Part shown: one piece after another, positions 5,318-6,743 of the stretch
Layout: every line of letters begins with the position of its first letter
Position numbering within the stretch: position 1 is the first letter of the stretch
DNA from: Acidaminococcales bacterium
GTDB taxonomy: Bacteria > Bacillota > Negativicutes > Acidaminococcales > JAISLQ01
Assembly: GCA_031275255.1 (NCBI GenBank)
Contig: JAISPA010000221.1
Span: 1 to 6,743 of the forward strand
Reading direction: 5' to 3'
Length of the DNA stretch: 6,743 bases
The notes under the pieces: model-generated
The model's database searches: none
The model's input: the letters and a program-made list of their open reading frames with translations, nothing else
What the model was told of the DNA's origin: nothing
Position numbers and translations under genes: made by a program

Positions 5318-6703
5318 CTACCATAAACCGATGACTTTCCACCAGGGAAGTTCCACCGCCACCGCTATGATAAACAAAACCGCCGTAAAAGGCACGCCGA
5401 ATTTCACAGTTTCTTTTTCCGTGTAAAGGCCGTTTTCTTCGCCTACGCCGACTAAGATGGCAAGATTGTGAAAAGGCAGGATAAAATGCAGGTTAATCGC
5501 CGAATAGGCAACCATGACCGGAATAATGGAATTTATTTTCATTGGGCTGGTAAAGGCAAGCATCGCGGGTATGACTATGCCCATTACCGCTATGACGCTG
5601 CCGAATACCATGTGGATGATTATGGAAACGAGGGTGATAAACCCGGCCAGCACAAACATGTTGTCCGGTACGTTGCCCGGCAGGACGGTCTCGGCGATCC
5701 AGGCGTTCATGCCGGTAGCGCCGCCGACCCTGCCTATCGCCACCGCGGCGGTCAGGAAAATTAACGTCTGCACAGGTACGCCGCCCCAGCTTTTAGGCGT
5801 CAATACTCCCCCAATCAAAGGCATGGCCATGCCCATGGCAATAAATAGTGTAACCCATCCTATGTCGACACCGTGCAAGGTATCGGTCATCCAGAGGGCG
5901 ATCGCCACCGTTATCCAAAAGGCTGTGCGTTTTTCCCGGCCGCTCATTTTGCCCATCTTGCCCAATTCAGCAAAGATTTCTTCTTTGTTGACCGTTACTT
6001 CCCGGACGGGTTTAAACATAACCATAAGCATCAGCATGGTAATTACGCTGGCAACAGCCATCGGCAAGCCCATGACTTGCAGCCATTTCATCCAGCCGAC
6101 CGCCTCCGGGGCGCAGCTTACGGCGGCCAAAGGATTGATCGTGGCGTCGCCGGTAAGGAAAATCATGGAAACCGGTATGGATGCCGTAAATACGGTGAAT
6201 CCGATTTTTACCGCGTCTTCACGCGGTATATGGGTGCTTTTAATCACGACCGACATAACCGACATGATCAAAAAGGCCCGTGGCCAGGGATGAGGGATAA
6301 GGAGAGCGAGAATAAACGTAAGGACAAATATGGCAATGATAATGCTCTTAAAGGAAGAAACATACCTGATGATGAAATTATAAGCGATCCTTTCGCCCAG
6401 GCCGGATTCCCTGACCGCCCCCGCGATCAGAAAAGCGCCGATGATCAGCCACATCATGGAGGTAGTCCAGGTGGAGAAAACCAAGGCCGGTTTGGCAACA
6501 TTGAATACTGTCAGCAAAAGAAGATACAGACCGGACACATAACCGGGCTGCGCTATGCCGAAGGCCCAGAAAACGACTGTCATCAGGGAAAACGCGAGGC
6601 ACATCTGGCCTTCGCGCCCTAACCCGGGAATATTGGCGAAAAATATGGCGGCGGCTATTATAATACCCGCGAAAAAGCCAATAATTGGTTTGTTTTTACC
6701 CAT
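5318..6703 (-). CDS. SLC13/DASS-like anion carrier with altered signature motifs
   Basis: A 461-residue, very hydrophobic inner-membrane protein with roughly a dozen membrane segments. Length and layout fit the SLC13/DASS (sodium:dicarboxylate/sulfate, CitT) family within the ion transporter superfamily: two halves, each with a re-entrant hairpin. By eye, the first SNT signature is replaced by PHPWPRA (137-143) and the second by GSV (368-370) in FGSVIAVMGIVIPAM. The stretch usually reading P-x-T-P-P-N-A is LPFHNLAILVG (409-419). TGDATINPL (184-192) is a further polar stretch. Cation and substrate binding may therefore differ from known carriers. ATG 6703 was chosen because AGGAGG stands six bases before it; an in-frame ATG at 6733 has no such site. 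It leads a minus-strand block with ubiX and merR, suggesting import of an organic acid used locally. Family membership is likely; the substrate is unknown. Confidence 0.82.
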   Translation of the reverse strand: MGKNKPIIGFFAGIIIAAAIFFANIPGLGREGQMCLAFSLMTVVFWAFGIAQPGYVSGLYLLLLTVFNVAKPALVFSTWTTSMMWLIIGAFLIAGAVRESGLGERIAYNFIIRYVSSFKSIIIAIFVLTFILALLIPHPWPRAFLIMSVMSVVIKSTHIPREDAVKIGFTVFTASIPVSMIFLTGDATINPLAAVSCAPEAVGWMKWLQVMGLPMAVASVITMLMLMVMFKPVREVTVNKEEIFAELGKMGKMSGREKRTAFWITVAIALWMTDTLHGVDIGWVTLFIAMGMAMPLIGGVLTPKSWGGVPVQTLIFLTAAVAIGRVGGATGMNAWIAETVLPGNVPDNMFVLAGFITLVSIIIHMVFGSVIAVMGIVIPAMLAFTSPMKINSIIPVMVAYSAINLHFILPFHNLAILVGVGEENGLYTEKETVKFGVPFTAVLFIIAVAVELPWWKVIGLW

Positions 6704-6743
6704 GATTTTCCTCCTGCTTTTTTGTTTTGCCAAAACCCCGGTA
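6704..6743 (-). promoter_or_regulatory. Leader of the carrier gene with strong ribosome binding site
   Basis: AGGAGG (6710-6715 on the minus strand) stands six bases before ATG 6703 and fixes the start there. The few remaining bases to the window edge show no clear promoter, so whether the carrier gene is first in its transcript cannot be seen. Confidence 0.7.

Noticed and set aside
5514..6293. 259-codon plus-strand open frame opposite the carrier
   Set aside because: It mirrors the hydrophobic carrier gene in antisense and has no family features.
6704..6733. Ten-residue N-terminal extension of the carrier (ATG 6733)
   Set aside because: The extension covers the AGGAGG site that fits ATG 6703, and it has no visible ribosome binding site of its own.

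Overview
The window holds six protein genes in two converging blocks. The genes have strong AGGAGG-type ribosome binding sites, and the MerR regulator, SLC13-type carrier and CoA-thioester enzymes suggest an anaerobic or facultative Bacillota-like bacterium. The taxonomic guess is an inference and is weak. No tRNA, rRNA, CRISPR array or intact mobile element is visible.

Plus strand, 1-3190: a 5'-truncated gene for an HMG-CoA-synthase-like (thiolase-fold) domain fused to a DUF35 zinc-ribbon/OB-fold domain. It overlaps by ATGA an SCP2-type thiolase, and a 3-hydroxyacyl-CoA dehydrogenase follows after a 224-bp structured gap. Together they read as the end of a beta-oxidation-like route: the dehydrogenase makes a 3-oxoacyl-CoA and the thiolase cleaves it (or works in reverse). 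DUF35 is the usual partner of this thiolase class and here is fused to an HMGS-like domain. That domain has lost the histidine expected of a working HMG-CoA synthase, so its chemistry is open.

3191-3697 is a gene-free gap of about 500 bp between the converging blocks. It contains a perfect 21-bp hairpin and a possible intrinsic terminator.

Minus strand, 6703 down to 3698: an SLC13/DASS-like anion carrier whose signature SNT motifs are replaced, then a UbiX-type flavin prenyltransferase (GTG start), then a MerR-family regulator with a GyrI-like effector domain and its own likely promoter. A 13-bp perfect hairpin separates carrier and ubiX. No UbiD decarboxylase, CoA ligase or acyl-CoA dehydrogenase lies in the window.

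The working model is import of an organic (perhaps aromatic) acid, its activation or decarboxylation by genes outside the window, and CoA-thioester chain cleavage by the plus-strand enzymes, with MerR sensing a small molecule. The individual family calls are solid; the joint pathway is inference.
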